From: CAZFBR01 sp035353495 [NCBI: uncultured bacterium]
Lineage (GTDB): Bacteria; DAOPZR01
NCBI GenBank assembly: GCA_964517215.1
Contig: CAZFBR010000215.1
Span: 1-5,818 of the forward strand
DNA length: 5,818 bases
Direction of reading: 5' to 3'
The position numbers were made by a program, and so were the translations under genes. Of this stretch, positions 1 to 5,818 are shown in pieces (position 1 is the stretch's first letter; the number at the start of each line of letters is the position of its first letter). The notes under the pieces were generated by a model. That model had not been told where the DNA came from, did not search any database, and saw only the letters and a program-made list of their open reading frames with translations.

Positions 1-1040
1 AGCATGATCTCGCGCACCACCGCCCGCACCGCCTTGGGCACCGGCAGGAACTGCGGAATATCCGGCAGCAGCTGCTGCAGCGCATCCGCCACCGCCTGCG
101 AAATGGCCTCCCAGTAAAACTCGTCGAGCGACACCCGCAGCTGCCTGAGCAGCGACGGGAGCAGGAACAGCGACCAGGCCAGGCCGTCGGACGGTTTCTG
201 CGGCAGTGCATCGAAATGCCGGAACGCCGCCGTCAGCACCGGCGCCTGCTTCGCATCGCGCAGCACCTCATGCCACGGCAGGAACAGGTGCCTGAGCAGC
301 CCCAGCTCCTCCGCCAGCAGCACGGAACGCTCCGCGGCGCCGTAATAGAGCAGGTTGCCGAGTTCCTCGTACAGGCGCGACTTTGAGACCGCCGCCAGCG
401 TGTCCGCATGACGGATGATCACCCCCCGCAGCCCGGCTTCGATGGTGAACTGATGCCGGCCCGACAGGCGCACCGCGCGCAGCATGCGCACGCAGTCCTC
501 GGTCAGCGACAGGTCGGGATCGACGATGGTCCGCACCAGCCGGTCCTCAAGGTCGGGCAGCCCGCCCACATAATCGATGACCCGCCGCGTGGCCAGATCG
601 TAGAACATGCCGTTGACGGTGAAGTCGCGGCGGAAGGCATCGTCGCGCGGCGAGCCGTAGACGCGCTTGTGGCGCGCGAAGTCCTCCCCTTCCTCGATCG
701 GCAGCACAGTATCGGCCTCTTTGCGGAAGGTCGCCACCTCGATATAGTCCTTGCCGTAGCGGATATGGGCGAGCCGGAACCGCTTGCCCACCAGGAACGC
801 GTTGCGGAACAGCCGCTTGATCTGGTTCGGGGTCGCGTCGGAAACGAGATCGCAGTCCTTGGGCGTCTTGTTCAGCAGCAGGTCGCGCACCGCCCCGCCC
901 ACCACGTAGCACAGATAGTGGTTGCGCTGCAGCACGCGCGCGATCTGCCAGATCCGACCCTCGAACTTCGTCGGATCAATCGCATGCTGGTTGACCGTCA
1001 GGATGGCTGGCGCGGACTCCGCCCGTCTCTGCTCTCCCAT
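1..1040 (-). CDS. pcnB: Poly(A) polymerase I (PcnB-type), C-terminus cut by window edge
   Basis: This class II nucleotidyltransferase adds 3' poly(A) tails to RNA in the cytoplasm and so promotes RNA decay. Read from ATG at 1040, 346 codons are visible and no stop is reached at the left edge. Residues 48-53 are GGAVRD. The metal-binding DxD is D62/D64 in PKDCDLVSDATP. Residues 83-93, LVGKRFRLAHI, fit the published motif that separates eubacterial poly(A) polymerases from CCA-adding enzymes (as I recall it). RRDFTVN lies at 137-143, and EDCVRMLRAVR at 181-191 resembles the E. coli PcnB segment REDPVRMLRAVR. Residues from about 220 onward are the helical RNA-binding part. An in-frame ATG at 1067 would add nine residues but lies upstream of the promoter's -10 box, so 1040 is preferred. 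The gene diverges from the glycosyltransferase operon. A CCA-adding enzyme is the main alternative and is less likely. Confidence 0.92.
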   Translation of the reverse strand, partial: MGEQRRAESAPAILTVNQHAIDPTKFEGRIWQIARVLQRNHYLCYVVGGAVRDLLLNKTPKDCDLVSDATPNQIKRLFRNAFLVGKRFRLAHIRYGKDYIEVATFRKEADTVLPIEEGEDFARHKRVYGSPRDDAFRRDFTVNGMFYDLATRRVIDYVGGLPDLEDRLVRTIVDPDLSLTEDCVRMLRAVRLSGRHQFTIEAGLRGVIIRHADTLAAVSKSRLYEELGNLLYYGAAERSVLLAEELGLLRHLFLPWHEVLRDAKQAPVLTAAFRHFDALPQKPSDGLAWSLFLLPSLLRQLRVSLDEFYWEAISQAVADALQQLLPDIPQFLPVPKAVRAVVREIM

Positions 1041-1047
1041 ACGCCCT

Positions 1048-1075
1048 ATTGTACCACGTCTGCCCATGGAGTCAA
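1048..1075 (-). promoter_or_regulatory. Sigma70-type promoter of pcnB
   Basis: Read on the minus strand, a -35 box TTGACT (1070-1075) and a -10 box TACAAT (1048-1053) are separated by 16 bp. Each differs from consensus at one base. The usual 6-7 nt from the -10 box puts transcription start near 1041-1042, next to the pcnB ATG at 1040. This leaves essentially no 5' leader and no Shine-Dalgarno site. The boxes are seen directly; promoter activity and the start point are inferred. Confidence 0.72.
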
Positions 1076-1088
1076 GTTGCCGGCCATC

Positions 1089-1101
1089 CCCGCCGGGCGG
1101 G
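1089..1101. repeat. GC-rich perfect inverted repeat between divergent promoters
   Basis: CCCGCC and GGCGGG flank a single central G at 1095. The centre lies almost exactly midway between the two divergent -35 boxes (1075 and 1116). Neither predicted transcript includes it, so if it does anything it acts as DNA, for example as an operator. In GC-rich DNA a repeat like this can easily occur by chance. Confidence 0.3.
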
Positions 1102-1115
1102 CGCACAACGGCCAG

Positions 1116-1144
1116 TTGACGATTCTACCTAACTATGTTACATT
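1116..1144 (+). promoter_or_regulatory. Extended -10 sigma70-type promoter of the glycan operon
   Basis: A -35 box TTGACG (1116-1121) is followed after 17 bp by a -10 box TACATT (1139-1144). TG at 1136-1137, one base before the -10 box, makes an extended -10 element. The stretch from about 1121 to 1163 is clearly AT-rich against GC-rich surroundings. Predicted transcription start is near 1151, giving a leader of about 30 nt before the GTG at 1182. A second -10-like GATAAT at 1149-1154 has no convincing -35 box. Confidence 0.65.
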
Positions 1145-1181
1145 TCGGGATAATATATTGACAGCAGCCCCCGGGTGCAGT

Positions 1182-2237
1182 GTGCGAATAGTTCACAGCG
1201 AAGAATCATGCGGCTGGGGGGGGCAGGAGATTCGTGTGCTGCGGGTCTGTACGGCGCTGGCCGAACGCGGGCACGACGTGGCGGTGATATGCCAACCGCA
1301 GGCGCAGCTGGCAACGCGTGCGGCGGCGGCGGGCATACCCGTCTGGCTGGTCCCGATGACCGGGCAGGTCAGCGTCGGCACGATGGTCCGTTTTCATCGC
1401 GCCCTTGCCGACCTGGCGCCCGATATCCTCAATACCCACTCGTCGATTGACGCGTGGATGGGGGTATGGCTGAAGCGGCTGCATCGCTACCGCCTCGTGC
1501 GCACCCGGCATATCGAGGTGCCGGTGCGCAACCTGCTCTCCTACCGCTTCTGCGATCATCTGGTCACGTCCGGCGCAGCGACGCGGGCGCGGTTCATTGC
1601 GCGCGGTCTTGCCCCGGAGCGGGTGAGTTTTATCGCCACCGGGATCGAGCCGGTCACCGCGGCGCCGGCCGGGATCCGCCGCGAGTTTGGCTGGCCCGAC
1701 GCTGCGCCCCTGATCGCAATGGTTTCGGTGTTGCGCAGCTGGAAGGGGCATCAGGATTTCATCGCCGCAGCGGAGCAGCTGGCGGCGCGCGGCACGCCCG
1801 CGCGGTTTCTCATTGTCGGGGACGGTCCGCAGCGCCCCGTGCTCGAGGCGCGGCTGGCGCAGTCGCCCGCGCGCGACCGGATCCGCCTGCTGGGCCATCG
1901 CGAGGATATCGCGGCGATCATGGCGGATATCGACATCCTTGCCCAGCCCTCGACCGGCGGCGAAGGAGTCCCGCAGGCGGTGCTGCAGGCATGGTACGCG
2001 GGGAAGCCCGTGGTGGCGACGGCGATCGCCAATGTGCGCGAGCTGGTGGACGGCCATGGCGCGCTCGTGCCGCCGCATGAGCCCGCCGCGCTGGCAGCGG
2101 CGCTCGGCCGGCTGCTGGACGACCCGGCGGAACGGCAGCGGCTGGGCGCGTCGGGCAAGGCGCTGGTCGAACACGACTATTTGTGGCCGGCGACGGTCGA
2201 CAAGCTGGACGCGGTCTACCGCACGGTGCTGGGTTAA
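1182..2237 (+). CDS. GT4-family glycosyltransferase (GT-B fold)
   Basis: This retaining glycosyltransferase probably adds a sugar from a nucleotide donor to a lipopolysaccharide core or other envelope glycan at the cytoplasmic face of the inner membrane. It has 351 residues, normal for the family. The N-terminal acceptor domain opens with VRIVHSEESCGWGGQEIRVL, typical of group 1 transferases with a glycine-rich WGGQE loop (residues 12-16). The donor domain has TGIEP (153-157), SVLRSWKGHQ (182-191, with R185 and K188 placed to contact phosphates), LIVGDGP (210-216) and GEGVPQAVLQAWYAGKPVVAT (ending at 280). The E-x7-E motif reads E261-x7-Q269. GTG at 1182 is chosen because the family signature begins there; a weak GGGTG lies 4 nt upstream. 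The open frame continues leftward opposite pcnB, but that part is noncoding. Donor and acceptor cannot be told. The stop overlaps a following ATG (TAATG). Confidence 0.88.
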   Translation: MRIVHSEESCGWGGQEIRVLRVCTALAERGHDVAVICQPQAQLATRAAAAGIPVWLVPMTGQVSVGTMVRFHRALADLAPDILNTHSSIDAWMGVWLKRLHRYRLVRTRHIEVPVRNLLSYRFCDHLVTSGAATRARFIARGLAPERVSFIATGIEPVTAAPAGIRREFGWPDAAPLIAMVSVLRSWKGHQDFIAAAEQLAARGTPARFLIVGDGPQRPVLEARLAQSPARDRIRLLGHREDIAAIMADIDILAQPSTGGEGVPQAVLQAWYAGKPVVATAIANVRELVDGHGALVPPHEPAALAAALGRLLDDPAERQRLGASGKALVEHDYLWPATVDKLDAVYRTVLG

Positions 2238-2299
2238 TGACCATGTCGGGACAGCGGCGAGCCGCACGCCCGGCACCCGCCGGAGCGCGGCGTCAGTGA
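2237..2299 (+). CDS. Possible 20-codon bridging ORF (leader or coupling peptide)
   Basis: ATG at 2237 overlaps the glycosyltransferase stop (TAATG). The frame runs 20 codons and ends in a TGA at 2297-2299 that overlaps the GTG start of the heptosyltransferase (GTGA). The peptide MTMSGQRRAARPAPAGARRQ is rich in Arg, Ala and Pro and resembles no family I know. The geometry would allow terminating ribosomes to pass from one glycosyltransferase gene to the next. No good Shine-Dalgarno site precedes the ATG. It may be chance in GC-rich DNA. Confidence 0.2.
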   Translation: MTMSGQRRAARPAPAGARRQ

Positions 2300-3279
2300 A
2301 GGTTCTGCTGGTCCGTCTCTCGGCGCTGGGCGATGTGGTCATGACCCTGCCGCTGGCGAACGACCTCGCCCGCGCCGGGCATGAGGTGCACTGGCTGGTC
2401 AACGCGGCGTACGCGCCGCTGGTCGGCTGCTCCGCCGCCGTGGCCCGCGTCTGGCCGTGGCACGGCCTGGCCGGCGCGCCTGCGCTGCTGCGCGCGCTGC
2501 GGTCCGCATCGTTTGATGCTGTGCTCGATGCGCAGGGATTGTGGAAGGCAGCGCTGCCGGCGAAGCTGGCGGGCGGCCGGAAGCTGGTCGGGCTCACCCT
2601 GACGCGCGAGCCGGTGGCGTGGCTGTATGACGAACGCGTGCCGGCGGCGGGCTGGGGCGAACATGCCCTGCTGCGCTATCGCCGGCTGGGCGCGTCCCTC
2701 AGCGCCGCCGCCGGCGACGCGCCAACATACGGCATCACCGGCGCGGACCGGGGTGCGGTGCAGGAGAAACTCGCGGCGCTCTGCCCGGGAAGCGGGCCGC
2801 TGGTCGTGGCCAACCCGAATGCGCGCTGGCAGAGCAAACGCTGGCCTGACGCGCACTGGCGGGCGCTGCTGCAGGGGCTGCCGGCGGCACGGCGCCTGCT
2901 CATCGGCACGGCGGGCGAGCGCGCCGCCATGGAGGCCATCGCCGGCGGCGTGCCGGGCGTTGTCAATGCGGCGGGCGCGTTCGACCTGCCGGAACTGTGG
3001 ACGGTGCTCGGGCTGGCCGACGCGGTGGTGACCACGGACAGCGCGGCGCAGCATCTCGCCGCGGCGCAGGACCGGCCGCTGGTGGTGCTCTTCGGGCCGA
3101 CCGACCCGCAGCGCACCGGCCCGGGGCCGTACGCCACCCGCGCCCGGGTCCTGCGCGCGCCGGACGGGTTCTGTCCGGAGCAGCCCTGCCTGCGGCGGGT
3201 CTGTCCCGCCAGCCGCTGCCTGGGCGCGATCGAAGTTGCGACGGCATTACGCGCGGTCAAGACCGCGCTGGGAAAGTAG
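2296..3279 (+). CDS. GT9-family ADP-heptose:LPS heptosyltransferase
   Basis: This inverting GT-B enzyme of the WaaC/WaaF/WaaQ family is expected to transfer L-glycero-D-manno-heptose from ADP-heptose onto the lipopolysaccharide inner core at the cytoplasmic membrane. It has 327 residues, near the usual length of about 320-350. The start VKVLLVRLSALGDVVMTLPL (residues 1-20) is the classic family N-terminus. The donor domain shows NPNARWQSKRWP (173-184), TTDSAAQHLAAA (246-257, usually TxDSGPMHLA) and LFGPTDPQRTGP (265-276). Near the C-terminus, Cys 293, 298, 303 and 308 are spaced exactly five residues apart. GTG at 2296 is chosen because the signature starts there; GGAG at 2282-2285 is a distant Shine-Dalgarno candidate. 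The frame is open upstream into the preceding gene, but that part is shadow. Whether it acts as heptosyltransferase I, II or III cannot be decided. Confidence 0.9.
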   Translation: MKVLLVRLSALGDVVMTLPLANDLARAGHEVHWLVNAAYAPLVGCSAAVARVWPWHGLAGAPALLRALRSASFDAVLDAQGLWKAALPAKLAGGRKLVGLTLTREPVAWLYDERVPAAGWGEHALLRYRRLGASLSAAAGDAPTYGITGADRGAVQEKLAALCPGSGPLVVANPNARWQSKRWPDAHWRALLQGLPAARRLLIGTAGERAAMEAIAGGVPGVVNAAGAFDLPELWTVLGLADAVVTTDSAAQHLAAAQDRPLVVLFGPTDPQRTGPGPYATRARVLRAPDGFCPEQPCLRRVCPASRCLGAIEVATALRAVKTALGK

Positions 3280-3285
3280 GATCGC

Positions 3286-3870
3286 ATGCTGAATCTGCTG
3301 CTGAAGCACCGCCGGTATCTCGCCTGGGGCTATGTCCTGCTGCTCCTCGCGCTCATGCACCCGACCGTTCCCGGCATTGTGTTCTGCTCACCGCTGGTGC
3401 TGCTCGGCGCGTTCATCCGCGCCTGGGCCTCGGGCTGCATCGAGAAGAACGTCAATATCGCCTGGAGCGGGCCGTACCGCCATGTGCGCAATCCGCTTTA
3501 TATCGGCTCGTTTCTGATCGGGCTCGGGTTCACGCTCATGGCCAACCACTGGCTGCTGCTCCTCCTCTTCCTCTCGCTCTATCTCATCGTCTATCGCCAC
3601 GGGGTGCTCTCCGAGGAGAAACTGCTCACCGCTAAATTCGGCCATGACTTCAAACGCTACTGCGAGCATGTGCCGCGGTTCATCCCGCGCTGCAATCCGA
3701 CCCGCGAGCTGAATATCGGGTACCGCTCGTATCTGATGTGGCAGCACAGGGAATACAATGCCTGGCTGGCAATCATCGCCGTCTACCTCATCATGCTCGC
3801 TGCGTTCGAATACCCGTTCCCCGCCCAGGGCATCTGGAAGGTCATCCATGAAACCGGCCGTATTTATTGA
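3286..3870 (+). CDS. ICMT/PEMT-type integral membrane methyltransferase
   Basis: This 194-residue multi-pass protein resembles bacterial isoprenylcysteine carboxyl methyltransferase-like and phospholipid methyltransferase proteins, which use S-adenosylmethionine at the membrane. Hydrophobic segments lie near residues 11-25, 29-45, 73-86, 88-103 and 159-175. The signature is GPYRHVRNPLYIG (62-74), with Asn69 where the family commonly has His (RHP). It is followed by SEEKLL (109-114) and a distal FGHDFKRYCEHVPRFIPR block (118-135), the typical E...FG..F..Y...VPRF.P pattern. AGGA at 3278-3281 lies 4 nt before the ATG, 6 nt after the heptosyltransferase stop. Its 3' end overlaps the phosphatase gene by 23 bp, so it is very likely part of the same operon. 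The bacterial substrate is unknown. A role in modifying an envelope lipid or glycan is inference from neighbours only. Confidence 0.8.
   Translation: MLNLLLKHRRYLAWGYVLLLLALMHPTVPGIVFCSPLVLLGAFIRAWASGCIEKNVNIAWSGPYRHVRNPLYIGSFLIGLGFTLMANHWLLLLLFLSLYLIVYRHGVLSEEKLLTAKFGHDFKRYCEHVPRFIPRCNPTRELNIGYRSYLMWQHREYNAWLAIIAVYLIMLAAFEYPFPAQGIWKVIHETGRIY
3836..3841 (+). promoter_or_regulatory. Shine-Dalgarno site of the GmhB-like gene
   Basis: GGAAGG lies 6 nt before the ATG at 3848, inside the coding sequence of the membrane methyltransferase. It fixes the phosphatase start and implies translation of the two genes is coupled. Confidence 0.65.
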
Positions 3871-4432
3871 CCGCGACGGCACCATCAACGTCGATACCGG
3901 GTACATCGGCGACCCCGCGGGGCTGGCGCTCTATCCCGGCGCGGGCGAGGCCATCGCGCGGTTCAACCGCGCCGGCTACCTCGTCGTCATCATCAGCAAC
4001 CAGTCGGGGCTCGGGCGCGGGCTGTTCACCGAGGCCGACCTGCACGCCGTCACCCAGCGCCTGTACGAGCTGCTGGCGAAGGACGGGGCGCGCGTCGACG
4101 CCAATTACTATGCGCCCTATCACGCCGAAGCGGCCGACCCGCGCTACCTCGAGCGCCCGGAATGGCGCAAGCCGGAGCCGGGCATGATCTTTCATGCCGC
4201 AACCGAGCACCGCATCAACATGAAGAAATCGCTGCTCATCGGCGACCGGCAGAGCGACATCATCGCGGGGAAGCGCGCCAAACTGCGCACCGCCATGGTC
4301 CTCACCGGCGAGGGCGCGTTCGAATATGAGAAGATCAAGGGGACGGAGCAGGAGCCGGATTTTGTCTTCAACGACCTGCTCGCCGCCGCCCGCTGCTTCT
4401 GTCCCGAGGCGACGCCCGGGACGCTGTTTTAG
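3848..4432 (+). CDS. gmhB: HAD phosphatase, GmhB-like (heptose bisphosphate phosphatase)
   Basis: This is probably the cytoplasmic D-glycero-D-manno-heptose 1,7-bisphosphate 7-phosphatase of the ADP-heptose pathway, which would feed the heptosyltransferase upstream. It has 194 residues, close to the usual 180-190 of GmhB. HAD motifs are in order: DRDGTIN (8-14, nucleophile D8, general acid D10), ISNQSGLGRG (49-58, motif II Ser50), RKPEPGM (107-113, Lys108) and IGDRQSDIIAG (131-141, D133 and D137). DRDGTIN, NQSG.GRG and RKP.PGM are characteristic of the GmhB/HisB-N subgroup. The loop that in E. coli GmhB carries a C-x-H...C-x-C zinc site here reads YAPYH...PEWRKP, so none of the four ligands is kept. 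ATG at 3848 is set by the motif start and a good Shine-Dalgarno site; the open frame further upstream is shadow. A histidinol-phosphatase or other sugar-phosphate role is possible, but heptose context favours gmhB. Confidence 0.82.
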   Translation: MKPAVFIDRDGTINVDTGYIGDPAGLALYPGAGEAIARFNRAGYLVVIISNQSGLGRGLFTEADLHAVTQRLYELLAKDGARVDANYYAPYHAEAADPRYLERPEWRKPEPGMIFHAATEHRINMKKSLLIGDRQSDIIAGKRAKLRTAMVLTGEGAFEYEKIKGTEQEPDFVFNDLLAAARCFCPEATPGTLF

Positions 4433-4627
4433 GAAGCTGCGCGCCGGCCCCGACAGAGGCCGCCCGCAGTTCGGAACTGCCGCTGCCCGCCGGCGCGGCG
4501 GATGCCGGTGATGCAAACGCCCGGGCGGCAGCGGGGCGGCAACAACGTGCCTGACGGATCACCGTCGGCCCCGGCCGGACGAATACCCACCGCACCAGTT
4601 GCGGCGATACGAGTGAGAGGATGCACC
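4433..4627 (+). other. GC-rich spacer before ileS with small hairpins
   Basis: I see no convincing gene, intrinsic terminator or clear promoter in these 195 bases. Hairpin candidates are GCAGTT/AACTGC with a CGG loop (4466-4480), GCCGC/GCGGC (4479-4499, overlapping the first by two bases), the palindrome CGCCCGGGCG (4518-4527) and a bulged CGTC..GACG stem (4563-4581). None is followed by a run of T. They could form a structured ileS leader or simply reflect high GC. Confidence 0.4.
4615..4620 (+). promoter_or_regulatory. Shine-Dalgarno site of ileS
   Basis: GAGAGG lies 7 nt before the ileS ATG at 4628. An out-of-frame ATG at 4621 directly follows it and is not the start. Confidence 0.65.
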
Positions 4628-5818
4628 ATGGACTACAAGAGCACCGTGATTCTGCCGAAGACCGATTTCCCGATGAAGGGCGACCTCGCCCGGCGCGAGC
4701 CCGCCTTCCTCGCCCGCTGGCAGGCGGACCAGCTCTATCAGCGGATCCGCGCCGCGCGCGCGGGCAAGCCGCAGTTTGTCCTGCACGACGGGCCGCCCTA
4801 CGCCAACGGCAACATCCATATCGGGCATGCCCTCAACAAGGTGCTCAAGGACATCATCGTCAAGGAGCGCACCCTGCGCGGGTTCGATGCGCCGTACATC
4901 CCCGGTTGGGACTGCCACGGACTCCCCATCGAGCACAAGGTCACCACCGCGCTCGGCAGCAAGCGTCAGGGGATGACCCAGAACGATATCCGCAATCTCT
5001 GCCGCGAATATGCGCTGAAGTATGTCGGCATCCAGCGCGAGGAGTTCGAGCGTCTCGGCGTGCTCGGCGACTGGGATAATCCCTACCTGACGCTCAAGCC
5101 GGGCTACACCGCCACCATCCTTGACACGCTGGCGCGGCTGGTCAGGAACGGCTATGTCTATCGCGGCCTGAAGCCCGTGCACTGGTGCTCCTCCTGCGTC
5201 ACTGCGCTGGCTGACGCCGAAGTGGAATACGAAGACCACAGCTCGCCCGCGATTTTCGTGAAGTTCCCCGTCGCCGACGCGGGCGGCTCCGGCGTGCCGG
5301 CAGACGCGGCCATGGTCATCTGGACGACCACCCCGTGGACCCTCCCCGCCAATCTTGCCATCGCCATCGACCCGGCGCAGGACTATGTGGTGGTCGATTC
5401 CGCCTTTGGCAAGCTGGTCGTCGCCGCGCCGCTGCGCGCGGCGGTGGCCGCAGCCATTGGCGGCGAGCTGCCGGTGCTGGCCACCGTCACCGGACAGGCC
5501 CTGACCGCGATCCGGGCGCAGCATCCGTTTCTCGACCGCACGGTGCCGGTGCTCCCCGCCGATTTTGTCGCCATGGACACGGGCTCGGGCATGGTCCATA
5601 TCGCGCCCGGCCACGGCGCCGACGACTACCGGCTCGGTATCGCGCACGGCCTGCCGCCCTATTCGCCGGTCGACAATTACGGCAAGTTCACCGCCGAGTT
5701 CCCGCTGATGCAGGGGCGCCATGTCTTCTCCTGCAACGACGACGTCATCGCCCTGCTCAAGGACAAGGGGATGCTGCTGGCCGCCAGTTCGCTGTCGCAC
5801 CAGTATCCCTGCTGTTGG
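4628..5818 (+). CDS. ileS: Isoleucine--tRNA ligase, N-terminal part, open at right edge
   Basis: This class Ia aminoacyl-tRNA synthetase charges tRNA-Ile in the cytoplasm. The 397 visible codons compare with a usual length of about 930-940, so the gene runs off the window. [20 protein letters not shown] closely matches the E. coli IleS N-terminus and supports this start. The catalytic HIGH motif is HIGH at 64-67 in [16 protein letters not shown], followed by [11 protein letters not shown] (92-102). The CP1 editing domain shows [11 protein letters not shown] (232-242) and [16 protein letters not shown] (319-334), where D333 corresponds to the conserved editing Asp. HQYPCCW (391-397) ends the window as in E. 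coli HSYPCCW. The KMSKS loop, anticodon-binding domain and zinc site are not visible. It follows the heptose operon by 195 bp and may be cotranscribed or have its own promoter. No T-box elements are seen. Confidence 0.97.
   Translation, partial: MDYKSTVILPKTDFPMKGDLARREPAFLARWQADQLYQRIRAARAGKPQFVLHDGPPYANGNIHIGHALNKVLKDIIVKERTLRGFDAPYIPGWDCHGLPIEHKVTTALGSKRQGMTQNDIRNLCREYALKYVGIQREEFERLGVLGDWDNPYLTLKPGYTATILDTLARLVRNGYVYRGLKPVHWCSSCVTALADAEVEYEDHSSPAIFVKFPVADAGGSGVPADAAMVIWTTTPWTLPANLAIAIDPAQDYVVVDSAFGKLVVAAPLRAAVAAAIGGELPVLATVTGQALTAIRAQHPFLDRTVPVLPADFVAMDTGSGMVHIAPGHGADDYRLGIAHGLPPYSPVDNYGKFTAEFPLMQGRHVFSCNDDVIALLKDKGMLLAASSLSHQYPCCW

Noticed and set aside
1065-1067. Upstream in-frame ATG for pcnB
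   Set aside because: It lies within the spacer between the -35 and -10 boxes of the predicted promoter, so it would not be on that transcript. It has no Shine-Dalgarno site.
1158-1163. Perfect TTGACA, possible -35 box or TTG start codon
   Set aside because: No -10 box lies about 17 bp downstream, and the TTG would add eight residues before the family's normal N-terminus.
408-1181. Long plus-strand N-terminal extension of the glycosyltransferase frame
   Set aside because: It lies opposite pcnB, runs through both promoters and has no family similarity; the GT4 signature begins at the GTG at 1182.
1206-2597. 463-codon minus-strand open frame
   Set aside because: It is antisense to two clear glycosyltransferase genes. 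Its Arg/Ala/Pro-rich composition is typical of a GC-rich shadow frame.
4563-4581. Hairpin as a terminator after the gmhB-like gene
   Set aside because: The stem is bulged, lies 130 bases past the stop and is not followed by a T-run.
4559-5800. 413-codon minus-strand open frame
   Set aside because: It is antisense to ileS, whose protein matches the family throughout; the antisense product resembles nothing I recognise.
5804-5818. HQYPCCW at the window end as an unusual Cys pair in IleS
   Set aside because: E. coli IleS has HSYPCCW at this place, so it is ordinary for the family.

Overview
The window reads as chromosomal DNA from a GC-rich Gram-negative bacterium. The reasons are a bacterial-type poly(A) polymerase, a lipopolysaccharide-type heptosyltransferase and heptose phosphatase pair, E. 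coli-like sigma70 promoter boxes and GTG starts. I cannot name the phylum from this window alone. Nothing suggests a phage, plasmid, insertion sequence, CRISPR array or RNA gene.

Layout. On the minus strand, positions 1-1040 carry pcnB (poly(A) polymerase), cut at its C-terminal end by the left edge. A divergent promoter region of about 140 bp (1041-1181) separates it from a rightward gene set. That set is a GT4 glycosyltransferase (1182-2237), a GT9 heptosyltransferase (2296-3279), a small multi-pass ICMT/PEMT-type methyltransferase (3286-3870) and a GmhB-like HAD phosphatase (3848-4432). After a 195-bp GC-rich spacer comes the 5' two-fifths or so of ileS (4628 to the right edge). Real genes fill almost everything else; the long antisense open frames are GC-rich shadows.

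How they fit together. GmhB makes heptose phosphate precursors in the ADP-heptose pathway, GT9 enzymes transfer ADP-heptose to the lipopolysaccharide inner core, and GT4 enzymes add further sugars. These three genes plus the membrane methyltransferase are closely packed or overlapping and look like one envelope-glycan operon read from the promoter at 1116-1144. pcnB and ileS are housekeeping neighbours in RNA metabolism and translation.

No wholly new system is evident. The points most worth a second look are: a pcnB promoter whose predicted start falls on the ATG (a leaderless mRNA); a 20-codon open frame that exactly bridges the two glycosyltransferase genes through TAATG and GTGA overlaps; a GmhB-like protein that has lost all expected zinc ligands; and a lipid-methyltransferase-like protein embedded in a heptose operon.
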